NCBI GenBank assembly: GCA_020851455.1
Contig: JADZCT010000020.1
Span: 124,001-188,000, forward strand
Reading direction: 5' to 3'
Length of the DNA: 64,000 bases
DNA from: Gemmatimonadaceae bacterium
GTDB taxonomy: Bacteria; Gemmatimonadota; Gemmatimonadetes; Gemmatimonadales; Gemmatimonadaceae
Shown: positions 8,762 through 17,369 of the stretch, piece by piece
Position numbering within the stretch: position 1 is the stretch's first letter
Layout: every line of letters begins with the position of its first letter
The notes under the pieces: generated by a model
What the model saw: only the letters and a program-made list of their open reading frames with translations
What the model was told of the DNA's origin: nothing
Database searches by the model: none
Translations under genes and position numbers: made by a program

Positions 8762-11700
8762 TCAGGCCGCGTCCTGCTGGAGCCGATACCCGCGCCCCCG
8801 CACCGCCACGAGCAGCGTTGGGACGAGGTAGAGCGTGATCGGCGTGGACAGCGCCAGCCCGCCAATGACCGCAAGCGCAAGGGGCCTCTGCATCTCGCTC
8901 CCCGCGCCAAGGCCCAGGGCAAGCGGCAGCAGGCCGAACAGGGTACACAGCGTCGTCATCAGGATGGGACGCAGGCGGATGCGGGCCGCTTCACGGATCG
9001 CCACCTCGAGCGGGAGCCCTTCGTCACGCATGCGCAAGCGCGTGAAGTCGAGCAGAATGATCCCGTTCTTCACGATCAGGCCGATCAGCAGTATGAGCCC
9101 CATGAACGACGACACGTTGAGCGGCGTCCCGGTAAACAGGAGCGCAGCCATCGCGCCGACAAACGACAGCGGCGCAGCGAGCAGCACCACTGCCGGTTCG
9201 ACGAACGACTGAAACTGAACCACCATAACGCCAACCACGCTTGCGGCAGCAAGCGCAAGGACAAGCAGCAACGCGCGAAATGCGGTCTGCTGCCCTTCGT
9301 ACTGGCCGCCGAGTTCCACGCGGATCCCTGCGGGCGCGGGATGCCGGGCGAGCACGTCGCGAACGTCCGTCATCACCGAGCCAAGGTCACGGCTGCCAAG
9401 CTCTGCCGTCATCATGATCAGCTGCTGCTGGTTCTCACGGAGAAGCTCCGAACGGGCATCCGTCGGCTTGAAGCGGGCCAGCGCGCCAAGCGGTGTCGCA
9501 ACAGCGCCCGTTGACGACACCACCGGAAGCGAGCCAAGCAGCGCCGGATTGAACCGCACGGAATCCGGCGCACGCACGCGCACCCCCACGGACCTGTCGT
9601 CGAGACGGATCTCCCCCGCGCCAGCGCCAAGCAGGGCGCTGCTCACCACCTCGCTCACCGCGGCTGGGTTGAGCCCGCGGCGGTTGGCCTCGACCGACGC
9701 GATGTTCATCTCCATCTCGGCGGTGGGCTCCACCACGCCGCTGAAGTAGTCCTCGAGCCCGGAGACCGCCGCCATCGCCGAGTCGAGGGACGTGGCGTAC
9801 GACTCGAGCTCGGCGATGTCGGAGCCGAACAGCTTTATCTCCACGGGGTGTTTGACGCCCGCCACGTCGTTGATGAGATCCGAGAGAATCTGCACGAACT
9901 CGACCCGGAGGCGCGGCACCTCCAGGGCGGTTCGGGCCCGGATGTCCGCGATCACGTCCTGCGTTGACCGGTCGCGTGCGCGCTCTGGCGTAAGCCGCAC
10001 CACGTAGTCACCGCTGTTCTGTTCCGTCGCGAACAGCCCCAGCTCGGCGCCGGTTCGTCGCGACGTCCCCATCACCTCGGGTGTGGCCGCCAGAATTCCA
10101 TCCACCTGCCTGAGAAGCTTGTCAGTCTCCGCCAGGGCCGTCCCGCCTGGACTCCAGTAGTCGAGCACGAAGGCGCCTTCGTCAATCTCGGGCATGAATC
10201 CCGTCTCGACCATGCGATGGGCCAGCCAGCCCCCGGCAACCAGCACGATGCCGGCAACGATCATCGTGCGCGCGTGGTGCAGCGCCCCTCCGAGCGATCG
10301 CTCGTAGAGACGCGCGAGCGAGTCCATTCCGCGCCCAAACGCGGCAAGCGGCCCCCGCGCCGGGCGGGCCATGGCCAGGTCCGTACCGCCCTCGAACTCC
10401 GCGTCCTGCGTCCGCAGGAACTGCTCGCTCAGCAGGGGAATGAGCGTTAGCGCCAGGATGAGCGACACCAGCACGGCAATGGTCAGCGTGACCGAGAGTG
10501 CATGAAAGAACTGGCCGACCACCCCCTCGAGCAGGCCCAGCGGCAGGAAAACCACGACGGTCGTCAGCGTCGAGGTCGTTACAGGCCAGATCAGCTCCTG
10601 CACCGCCTCACGAATCGCGGCGCCACGGTCCGGGTTCAGGTGCAGGTGCCTGACGATGTTCTCCGTGATCACCACCGCGTCGTCAATGACGAGCCCGATC
10701 GCGATTGCCATCGCGCCAAGCGTCATCAGATTGAACGTCTGCCCGAGCGACTGCATCACGAAAATCGTGATCACCATCGTGAACGGGATTGACGCGGCGC
10801 TGATTGCCGTAAGGCGCGCATGACGCAGGAAGAGCAGCAGTACCACCACTGCAAGGATGGCACCGATGACCATCGCATCGCGCACCGACCGCACCGCGTC
10901 GCGCACGAGGGACGCCTGGTCGTACACTGGCTTCAGGCGCACGCCGGGCGGAAGCGTGGCGGAAACAAGACGCGCAAGAGCGGCAATGCTGTCAGCGACT
11001 TCCAGCGTATTGCCGCCCACGCGCCGCGTGACGTTGATCTGCGCCACCGGCTTGCCGTCGCCTGCGATGATGCGCGTGTGGTCTTCGGTGCCCGGAATGA
11101 CTGTCGCAATGTCGCGCACCCGCAGGCCATGGCCAACGACGACGTTCGCGATGTCGTCAACGGAATGCGCCTCCGTCGCGCTCACGATCAGGTACTGCTT
11201 GTAATTCGCCGGCATCCGGCCCACCGCCATCACCGACGTCGCCTTCGAGATCTCTGCGGCAAGATCGCCGTACGTCATCCCCTGCGCAGCCAGGCGGCCG
11301 GGGTCGGCGACCACCTCGATCTCGCGCACGTCGTTGCCCATCACGTCAACGCGCCCCACTCCCGGCACCTGCGAAAACACCGGCTTGATCTGGTAGCGGG
11401 CGATGTCGTACAGGGTCGCCGGGTCGCCGCCCTCGAGGTTGTACGAGAGGATCGGGAATAGCGACGGCACCTGCCGCTCTGTGACGATGTTGAGTCCGGC
11501 GGGCAGGTCCGCCTGCGCCTGCGCCACGCGCGCCCGGACCTGCTGGAGCGCGTCCATCATGTTCGTGTTAGGCGAGAAGAGGATGTTGATCTCGCTCCCG
11601 CCGCGAATTGACCGCGAGGTCACGCGAAACACGCCGGGTACGATGCTCACGGCCTCCTCGATGGGCCGCGACACCGCGAACATCTGCTGCCGCGCGCCAA

Positions 11701-11890
11701 GCGAGGACCCCTCGGCCACGATCGTCACCCGGTAGAACTGGAGCTCGGGATAGATCGCCGATGGCAGGGTGAATGCCGCCCAGATGCCCGCTGCCGACAC
11801 GAGCGCGACCACCAGGTACACGAACCGCCGCTGTTCGGCCAGGATCCCGAACAGCGACCTTCGGCTATCGCTGCGCAGCGAAGCCGTCAC
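8762..11890 (-). CDS. RND efflux transporter, inner-membrane permease
   Basis: Proton-driven inner-membrane pump of 1042 residues, the normal length for the family. A first membrane helix at about 24-42 precedes a large periplasmic domain. The TM4 relay motif GLVIDDAVVITENI carries the paired aspartates D403/D404, equivalent to the proton-carrying pair of AcrB. A second half repeats the pattern, and the last helices are followed by a short cytoplasmic tail. It overlaps the adaptor gene by 4 bp (ATGA), which makes co-translation likely. Sequence style lies between the CusA/CzcA metal class and the drug class, so the substrate is not assigned. Confidence 0.93.
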   Translation of the reverse strand: MTASLRSDSRRSLFGILAEQRRFVYLVVALVSAAGIWAAFTLPSAIYPELQFYRVTIVAEGSSLGARQQMFAVSRPIEEAVSIVPGVFRVTSRSIRGGSEINILFSPNTNMMDALQQVRARVAQAQADLPAGLNIVTERQVPSLFPILSYNLEGGDPATLYDIARYQIKPVFSQVPGVGRVDVMGNDVREIEVVADPGRLAAQGMTYGDLAAEISKATSVMAVGRMPANYKQYLIVSATEAHSVDDIANVVVGHGLRVRDIATVIPGTEDHTRIIAGDGKPVAQINVTRRVGGNTLEVADSIAALARLVSATLPPGVRLKPVYDQASLVRDAVRSVRDAMVIGAILAVVVLLLFLRHARLTAISAASIPFTMVITIFVMQSLGQTFNLMTLGAMAIAIGLVIDDAVVITENIVRHLHLNPDRGAAIREAVQELIWPVTTSTLTTVVVFLPLGLLEGVVGQFFHALSVTLTIAVLVSLILALTLIPLLSEQFLRTQDAEFEGGTDLAMARPARGPLAAFGRGMDSLARLYERSLGGALHHARTMIVAGIVLVAGGWLAHRMVETGFMPEIDEGAFVLDYWSPGGTALAETDKLLRQVDGILAATPEVMGTSRRTGAELGLFATEQNSGDYVVRLTPERARDRSTQDVIADIRARTALEVPRLRVEFVQILSDLINDVAGVKHPVEIKLFGSDIAELESYATSLDSAMAAVSGLEDYFSGVVEPTAEMEMNIASVEANRRGLNPAAVSEVVSSALLGAGAGEIRLDDRSVGVRVRAPDSVRFNPALLGSLPVVSSTGAVATPLGALARFKPTDARSELLRENQQQLIMMTAELGSRDLGSVMTDVRDVLARHPAPAGIRVELGGQYEGQQTAFRALLLVLALAAASVVGVMVVQFQSFVEPAVVLLAAPLSFVGAMAALLFTGTPLNVSSFMGLILLIGLIVKNGIILLDFTRLRMRDEGLPLEVAIREAARIRLRPILMTTLCTLFGLLPLALGLGAGSEMQRPLALAVIGGLALSTPITLYLVPTLLVAVRGRGYRLQQDAA

Positions 11891-12987
11891 GGTTTCTTTG
11901 CCGGGCCGGGTTCGTCGCCTTCGTCCGAGATGCCAGCGATCCTGGCGCCGTCGGTCACGCCGAACGCGCCATCCACCACGATGACTTCGCCGGCCCGCAC
12001 CCCCGCAGTGATCCTCACGACCGCCTTGCTGCGCCCGCCGACGGTAACCGACCGCTCGTGCGCCACGCCGTCCTCATCCACCACAAATACCTTGAAGCCC
12101 TCGCCATCGGGAACCAGTGACCCGGCTGGCACGATCACGGCGTTCTGGTGCTCGGCAACCGTCATCTCCGCGACGACGCTCTCGCCGATGCGCAGCGGCC
12201 TCTTCGCCGTTGCCCCGCGGATGCGAACAACTACGCCACGGGTGTCCGGGTCCACGGCTCCACCCACGTCGCGAACCACCGAGGATCCAAGTTCTTCGCC
12301 ATTGGCGCTTGCAGCGGACGTGAGCATCGCGCGTGCGCCCACGCGAATGCGTGCTGCTTCGTCCGGGCTCACGTTGGCAACAATATCAACTTCCGTTGGA
12401 TCCGCCACCTCCACGACCGGCTGACTGGCATCCACTGACGCACCCAGCACGGCAGTCACCCTGGTAACCACCCCATCTACCGGCGATTCGACCAGCGCGA
12501 GCTGTGCAGCCCGGCGGGCCTCGATTGCATCGGCGCGTGCGCGCGCAAGATCGGCAGCCGCCAGTTCCTCTTCCTTCCGTGCGGCGATGCCCTGCTCCAC
12601 CAGCCGGCGCGCCCGGTCATACGCCCGCTCGGCCGCCTGGAGCGTTGCGTCGGCGCTCGCCGCGCGCGCATCGAATGGCGCGCGCTCGAACTCGACGAGC
12701 GGAGCCCCTTTCTTGACCGGTTGCCCAACGACAACGAACACCCGCACCACGCGCGTCGGTGCCGGCGCGCTGAGCAGCGCAACCGATCCGGGGCGCGGCA
12801 CCACAGTGCCAATCGCCGAAGTGGTTTCACGGAACGGGCCGGTCGCCACGGCGGCCGTCGTGGCGTTCACCACTGGCGTTGCGCCTTCCTCTTTCGCAGT
12901 CTCGCCGGCGCACCCTTGCACAAGCAGAACAACCGCTGCGCACGCCAGCGCTCCCGCTCCGCCGATGCGTATTGCCAGCTTTGTCAT
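11887..12987 (-). CDS. RND efflux periplasmic adaptor (membrane fusion protein)
   Basis: A 366-residue membrane-fusion subunit linking pump and outer-membrane channel. The N-terminus is a lipoprotein signal (VLLVQGCAG, lipidated Cys). A split biotinyl-lipoyl domain (VVRVFVVVGQPVKKGAPLVEF and a second half VESPVDGVVTRV) flanks an Ala/Arg-rich coiled-coil hairpin (about 110-160), followed by the beta-barrel domain. Start ATG 12987 overlaps the stop of the TolC gene in ATGA, and the stop overlaps the permease start the same way. An extended frame to 13047 lies inside the TolC gene and is not needed. Confidence 0.9.
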   Translation of the reverse strand: MTKLAIRIGGAGALACAAVVLLVQGCAGETAKEEGATPVVNATTAAVATGPFRETTSAIGTVVPRPGSVALLSAPAPTRVVRVFVVVGQPVKKGAPLVEFERAPFDARAASADATLQAAERAYDRARRLVEQGIAARKEEELAAADLARARADAIEARRAAQLALVESPVDGVVTRVTAVLGASVDASQPVVEVADPTEVDIVANVSPDEAARIRVGARAMLTSAASANGEELGSSVVRDVGGAVDPDTRGVVVRIRGATAKRPLRIGESVVAEMTVAEHQNAVIVPAGSLVPDGEGFKVFVVDEDGVAHERSVTVGGRSKAVVRITAGVRAGEVIVVDGAFGVTDGARIAGISDEGDEPGPAKKP

Positions 12988-14207
12988 TGCGGTCGCTCCG
13001 GCGTCGCAGTGAGGGTAAGCACGCGCGCTGTGGCAACGGCGATCCACGCGCGCGACAGGTCATCCACGTAGGCGGCGAGCATCTCCCGCGCGGCGCGCTG
13101 CGCCTCGAGCACGCTGGCGAGCGGCGCTGCACCTTCGCGATACGCCGCTACGGACATCGTGGCCACCCGCTCCGCGCTCGCGACCATGACCTGACCGCGA
13201 GCCACGCGGGCGAGTGCGACCTCGCGGTCCCGAAGGGCGCGCGCAACCCCGCCGTCCGACTCCACGCGAGCCAGTGCAAGCGCGGCTCGGGCACGGTCAC
13301 GCTCCGCGTCCGCAAGGGCAACCGCCCCTCCGTTCCGATTGAGGAGGGGCAATGGCAGCGACAGGCCGATCGCCGGGAGCAGCTTGTTGCCGGTCCCGCC
13401 TGGGTCATACGTGTCGTAACCCACCGTGATGCCAGGCGGCGCCCAGCGGTTGCGCCTCTGGAGAGAAGCGTACAGTTCGGCCGCATCGAGTACGGCTTGA
13501 GCCGAGGCGACTGGCAGCGTCACGCCATGATATGGCGCGATTGCATCGGGGCTGGGAACGGCGAGTGTGTCCGACAGCGCGATGCGCACCGAGTCTGCCT
13601 GAACTCCCATGACTGCCTGCAGGAGGAGCAGCTCGCTCACGTAGGCGAGGGAGTCGTCGGCCGCGATGTTCGCCTGCGCACCCGCGTTGAGCGTGGCCAG
13701 CTCTACGTCGAGCGTGCTGGCATCTCCCGCGTCGCGCCGCGCGACAACGATCCGCCGAAGCGAGTCGGCGTCGAGCGCCGTGCGCCGCGAGAGCCTGACA
13801 TGCTCTCGCGCGGCCAATGCGCGCGTGTACAACGTGTCGGCGTCGAGTGCCGACGCAGCCCGCTCCATCCGGAACCGGTACAGCGCGCCCGTCCGCTCTG
13901 TCGTCGCAGCGCGAATGCGTGTGCTGCGAACCCATGGATAGTCCACCGGAACCCCGAGTACCAGATGGTACCGCGGCGTACTCTGCGTATAGGACACGTC
14001 GAACGCGGGATTGGGGAGCTCCCTGGCGGCGAGGAGGAGGCCACGGGCAACGCCGGTGTCGGCGGCGGCCAGAGCCAGCCGTGCTCCCCGGGCCAAGGCC
14101 GCGTCAATCGCGGCAGCGCGCGTGACTTCGCGCGCCTGCGCGCCGGCAGTCGCTACCACGATGAGCGCCACCGGACACGCCGCGAACGTGGAATAGAGGA
14201 AACGCAT
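12984..14207 (-). CDS. TolC-family outer-membrane efflux protein
   Basis: Outer-membrane channel of the efflux complex, 407 residues. After a signal peptide (ALIVVATAGAQA) the sequence shows the two-fold repeat of long Ala/Arg/Glu-rich helices typical of TolC: RALAAREHVRLSRR... in the first half and RALRDREVALARVARG... in the second. It is the first gene of the TolC-adaptor-permease set. ATG 14207 gives a compact signal peptide; GTG 14222 is an alternative five codons upstream. A candidate promoter (TACGTT at 14237-14242) overlaps an inverted repeat upstream, so the efflux genes may be controlled separately from the sensor-regulator genes. Confidence 0.88.
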   Translation of the reverse strand: MRFLYSTFAACPVALIVVATAGAQAREVTRAAAIDAALARGARLALAAADTGVARGLLLAARELPNPAFDVSYTQSTPRYHLVLGVPVDYPWVRSTRIRAATTERTGALYRFRMERAASALDADTLYTRALAAREHVRLSRRTALDADSLRRIVVARRDAGDASTLDVELATLNAGAQANIAADDSLAYVSELLLLQAVMGVQADSVRIALSDTLAVPSPDAIAPYHGVTLPVASAQAVLDAAELYASLQRRNRWAPPGITVGYDTYDPGGTGNKLLPAIGLSLPLPLLNRNGGAVALADAERDRARAALALARVESDGGVARALRDREVALARVARGQVMVASAERVATMSVAAYREGAAPLASVLEAQRAAREMLAAYVDDLSRAWIAVATARVLTLTATPERPQ

Positions 14208-14252
14208 TGATGTGCTTGCCACCGGAATGGCTTGGCAACGTATCGGTCGTAC

Positions 14253-14270
14253 CTGACAGGAACCTGTCAG
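14253..14270. promoter_or_regulatory. Perfect inverted repeat, candidate operator of the efflux operon
   Basis: CTGACAGG-AA-CCTGTCAG, an 8-bp perfect palindrome with a 2-bp centre. It covers the stop codon of the histidine kinase gene and the expected -35 position of a promoter for the TolC gene (TACGTT at 14237-14242). Each arm contains TGTCA, the same core as the direct repeats at 16289-16321. It could instead be a small hairpin in the mRNA. Confidence 0.45.
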
Positions 14271-15583
14271 CCGGCCGACGTCGCCTGCTGTCCAGCCGGG
14301 GCCTGGAATACGACGCGGAACTCGGTTCCATGCCCAACCGAAGATCTGACCTCGATGACCGCGCCGTGCAGTTGCGCAATCCAGCGCGCGATCGAGAGGC
14401 CAAGTCCGGCACCAGTTCCGCCATCCGAGCGGGTCCGTGCCACGTCGCCACGGTAGAATCGGTCGAAGATATGCGGCAGGTCGGCGTCGGAGATCCCTGC
14501 CCCTGTGTCCGCGACGGATACCTGCGGGCGCCCGTGCGCGGTGCCGACTCGCACGGTAACCGTTCCGCCCACGGCAGTGAACTTCACCCCATTGTCGAGA
14601 AGGATCATGAGCAGTTGCTGGAGTAGGCCTTCATCGCCGTTCACCCACGCCTCTTCATACTCTGCCACGTCGAGCCTGATTCCGCGCGCCTCGGCAAGCG
14701 CGCGAGCGGCGGTCGCCGCGCGCAAGGCAACATCGTCCAGCGATATCCGCCGCAGCTCGACCTGCCTCTCCCCTGCATCCGCGCGCGCAAGCATCATGAG
14801 GTCGTCCACGATCCGGCCAAGCCTACCCGCTTCGGCGCCCATGACTCGGATGGCCTGCACCAGGTCCGCGCGGTCGCGCTCGCGCTGCAGTGCCACGTCG
14901 GCCCGGTTCCGCAACACCGTTACGGGGGTGCGCAGCTCGTGCGCGGCATCGGCCATGAACCGGCGCATTCTCTCCATCGTCGCCTCAGCCGGCTCAGTGG
15001 ACTTGCGGACGAGCAACCATCCTCCAGCGCCGGCAAGCGCCAGGCCAGCTACCGCGGCGGCCCCGAACGCAGCTATGAGCGAGGCGTATCTGTGCTCGAG
15101 CTCGACGCGGTCGGCAGCGGCCACGCCTATTACCACCGCATGGCTTGGCAGCACGAAACGCTCGCCACGATAGCGGAGCGTACGGTCATCACCGGTCTCA
15201 TGGTCCCCCGTCGCAACGCTGTCACGCGAGGCCGCGGCGGCAATGGTGGCGGCCCAAGGGGGCGGCGACGCTGGTACGAGTGGTTTCCCTGCACCGTCGA
15301 ACAGGAGAAGTTCCCTGTCGGGAATGCGGAGTTCCTCCACCGCATCCACGACGGCGCCATGGGCGGTTGCGGCCTCGATTTCGCGCGTCGCGGCCGCGCG
15401 CGCGATTTCACGCGTGGCATCCGCCAGCGATGAATCCAGCTGATCGCCCAGCTGGCTCCGTACAGCCATGAACAACCCGCCCCCAAGCACGGTGAGGATT
15501 ACAAGCATCGTACCCATGTACCACGCGGTGAGCCTGAGACGCAGGCGAGCCAGCAGCGGAGCCGGGCTGCGCGGCACGCTCAT
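14267..15583 (-). CDS. Two-component sensor histidine kinase
   Basis: Membrane sensor kinase of 438 residues. TM1 is at about 22-42, a periplasmic sensing region at about 43-165 and TM2 at about 170-192. The HisKA domain follows with the phospho-acceptor in AHELRTP (H215), then the ATPase domain with the N-box DNGVKF, the G1 box DTGAGISD and the G2-like GTGAGLGLS. Its start overlaps the regulator stop by ATGA, so it forms one translational unit with it. Position directly upstream of the efflux genes suggests that it senses a pump substrate or envelope stress. The signal is unknown. Confidence 0.92.
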   Translation of the reverse strand: MSVPRSPAPLLARLRLRLTAWYMGTMLVILTVLGGGLFMAVRSQLGDQLDSSLADATREIARAAATREIEAATAHGAVVDAVEELRIPDRELLLFDGAGKPLVPASPPPWAATIAAAASRDSVATGDHETGDDRTLRYRGERFVLPSHAVVIGVAAADRVELEHRYASLIAAFGAAAVAGLALAGAGGWLLVRKSTEPAEATMERMRRFMADAAHELRTPVTVLRNRADVALQRERDRADLVQAIRVMGAEAGRLGRIVDDLMMLARADAGERQVELRRISLDDVALRAATAARALAEARGIRLDVAEYEEAWVNGDEGLLQQLLMILLDNGVKFTAVGGTVTVRVGTAHGRPQVSVADTGAGISDADLPHIFDRFYRGDVARTRSDGGTGAGLGLSIARWIAQLHGAVIEVRSSVGHGTEFRVVFQAPAGQQATSAG

Positions 15584-16248
15584 GGGCCAAACCGGTAGCC
15601 GGCGCCACGGACCGTGTGGATCAGGTGCGGCGAGAATCCATCGTCAATCTTCCGCCGAAGCCGCCTTACGAGCACCTCAAGCACATTGGTGAACGGGTCG
15701 TGGTTCTCGTCCCACACGTATGCGGTGATCGCCGCGCGGTCAACCACCCGGTCGTTGTTGCGGATGAAGCACTCCAGGAGCGCGAACTCCTTCGCAGTAA
15801 GCTCGATCGCCTTGCCGGCGCGAACGACGCGGCGCGATGCGAGATGCACCTCGAGGTCGGCGATACGTACCGTCGCGGGAGCCATGGACGGCGGCCGCCT
15901 TCCGAGCGCGCGAACGCGCGCCAGGAGTTCCGCGAACGCAAACGGCTTCGTGAGGTAGTCATCCGCGCCGGCTTCGAGGCCTTCCACCCGGTCGCGGATC
16001 GAATCGCGGGCAGTGAGCATCAGGATGGGCGCAGAAATGCCGCGCGTGCGCAGCGCCCGGCACAGGTCGAAACCGGATCCGCCAGGCAGCATCACATCCA
16101 TGATGAGAACGTCGTAGGATGCGGCGAGCGCCTGGGCGCGGCCGGCCACGTACGACTCGCACGAGTCGAGCCGCATTCCGTGCTCGCGCAGGCCCGCGGC
16201 GAGTACCGACGCAATCTCGCGGTCATCCTCGACGAGCAGGATCCTCAT
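15580..16248 (-). CDS. OmpR/PhoB-family response regulator
   Basis: A 222-residue regulator. The receiver domain has the acidic pair in VEDD, the phosphorylation site D51 (LIMDVMLPGG), the Thr in MLTARD and K101 (LTKPF). The C-terminal winged helix is typical of OmpR/PhoB proteins (ELTAKEFALLE, RRLRRKIDDGF, HTVRGAGYRF). Start ATG 16248 sits 7 nt after a TAGAAT box. A run of three 11-bp direct repeats upstream (16289-16321) fits a binding site for this class and would allow autoregulation as well as control of the divergent PepSY gene. Confidence 0.95.
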   Translation of the reverse strand: MRILLVEDDREIASVLAAGLREHGMRLDSCESYVAGRAQALAASYDVLIMDVMLPGGSGFDLCRALRTRGISAPILMLTARDSIRDRVEGLEAGADDYLTKPFAFAELLARVRALGRRPPSMAPATVRIADLEVHLASRRVVRAGKAIELTAKEFALLECFIRNNDRVVDRAAITAYVWDENHDPFTNVLEVLVRRLRRKIDDGFSPHLIHTVRGAGYRFGP

Positions 16249-16255
16249 ACAGCCG

Positions 16256-16261
16256 ATTCTA
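16256..16261 (-). promoter_or_regulatory. -10-like box TAGAAT, 7 nt before ATG
   Basis: Minus strand TAGAAT-CGGCTGT-ATG for the response regulator gene. No Shine-Dalgarno lies between box and start, so a leaderless or near-leaderless message is implied. Confidence 0.58.
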
Positions 16262-16288
16262 CCCGCTCCGTAACGCCCGGCGCGTCCG

Positions 16289-16321
16289 TTGTCATCGTCG
16301 TGTCATCCTGGCGTCATCGCC
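16289..16321. promoter_or_regulatory. Three 11-bp direct repeats, candidate response-regulator box
   Basis: TTGTCATCGTC, GTGTCATCCTG and GCGTCATCGCC follow one another with GTCATC at 16291, 16302 and 16313, an exact 11-bp period. PhoB-type regulators bind 11-bp direct repeats with a TGTCA core, so the site fits the adjacent regulator. It lies between the -10 box of the regulator gene (16256-16261) and a possible -10 CAGAAT (16339-16344) for the divergent PepSY gene. Confidence 0.55.
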
Positions 16322-16372
16322 ACGACAGGTCGAGGCGCCAGAATCCATGGAACACCCCTTCGCGAGGCATCC

Positions 16373-16843
16373 ATGACAATGACTCCCCTGTTCACAGCGG
16401 CACTGCTCTTTACCGTGCATGGCGTCGCGCCTGCCCATCACCCTCGGACGCTCCAGCAGAAGCAGCCAGCCTCTGGACAATCGGCGCCCCAGACCAAGCC
16501 GACGACGAAGCCCGCATACAAGGCCGACCTTCCCGCTGCGCTCGTTCGGAAGGCAAGAATCGCCGAATCTGCCGCTGCAGCTACCGCGCTTGCCCAGGTT
16601 CCCGGCGGCCGTATCGCCAGCGTCGAGCTGGAAGAAGAGGGCGGCAAGCTCATCTACTCCTACGACATCGCAATCGCCGGAAAGAAGGGCGTGCAGGAAG
16701 TGCACGTTGACGCCATGACCGGAACCGTCATCTCCTCAGTGCACGAAGCCGACGACCCTCCTGCAGGTGCAAGCCGCGGGAAGCGTCCGGAGAGTTCGTC
16801 CCGGCGCGGAGGGCCGCCGCGCACCGCTACGCCGGCTCCTTGA
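16373..16843 (+). CDS. Exported PepSY-domain protein
   Basis: A 156-residue exported protein. A short signal peptide (TPLFTAALLFTVHGVAPA) is followed by a Gln/Lys/Pro-rich linker, then one PepSY domain (GGRIASVELEEEGGKLIYSY and EVHVDAMTGTVIS), and a basic Arg/Pro-rich tail. PepSY proteins act in the periplasm, sometimes as inhibitors or as binding partners of sensor proteins. Start ATG 16373 has GCGAGGC upstream. It is divergent from the response regulator and shares the 11-bp repeat box, a common arrangement in which a PepSY protein is part of the regulon. Its stop overlaps the convergent next gene by 17 bp. Confidence 0.8.
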   Translation: MTMTPLFTAALLFTVHGVAPAHHPRTLQQKQPASGQSAPQTKPTTKPAYKADLPAALVRKARIAESAAAATALAQVPGGRIASVELEEEGGKLIYSYDIAIAGKKGVQEVHVDAMTGTVISSVHEADDPPAGASRGKRPESSSRRGGPPRTATPAP

Positions 16844-17333
16844 GCTCCTGTCGGATGGGCATGAGCGCGTTCGCAGTCCCAGGGTTCCGCTTCATCACGT
16901 CCTCGAGCAGGGCAATCATGATCCCGTCGTCGTTCATGAGCGTGGGCGCCGCGCCAAACCGCTTTCCATGGCCCATGTGGCGCGCCGGATCAATCACCAG
17001 CGGATCCGGAAGCACCACGTCTGTGGATCCGTGGACGATGCGTACCACCATGAACTTCTTGCCGGCCTTCTCCATGTAGCCAACGCACACACCGTCCGCC
17101 TCGGCAGGCCACGCCGGTATCTGGTGTGCCACCCCATCCGTTCCCTCGAACGATGCAGCGCCCGGCTTGAGCTTCGGATAGTTCCTCTCGAAACCGCCAT
17201 GGTACATGAAGCAGTGGTTCATCGTGGGATGGCTCGTAATGAGGGTGAGCGAGCAGGAGGTGCCACACTGGGCGCTGCGCTCAATGTCGCACCGCCGGCA
17301 GCAGAACGCGAGTGGTGCGAGAACCCGTTCCAT
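16827..17333 (-). CDS. Hypothetical protein
   Basis: A 168-residue soluble protein that I do not recognise. The first 30 residues are rich in cysteine (FCCRRCDIERSAQCGTSC), which suggests a metal-binding knuckle if the ATG at 17333 is used. A shorter start in TMNHCFMYHGG would leave it out. The rest is a compact mixed region with HGSTDVVLPDPLVIDPARH, no signal peptide and no membrane segment. It is convergent with the PepSY gene and lies 36 bp downstream of the CHAD-CYTH gene, so it may be the second gene of that transcript. Confidence 0.55.
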   Translation of the reverse strand: MERVLAPLAFCCRRCDIERSAQCGTSCSLTLITSHPTMNHCFMYHGGFERNYPKLKPGAASFEGTDGVAHQIPAWPAEADGVCVGYMEKAGKKFMVVRIVHGSTDVVLPDPLVIDPARHMGHGKRFGAAPTLMNDDGIMIALLEDVMKRNPGTANALMPIRQELKEPA

Positions 17334-17369
17334 GACCGCCGGTGAGCCGACACCACGCGCTGCGGCGCG

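Noticed and set aside
12879-14210. Long plus-strand frame over the TolC gene
   Set aside because: Basic, Arg-rich shadow without motifs; the minus-strand TolC reading has a signal peptide and helical repeats.
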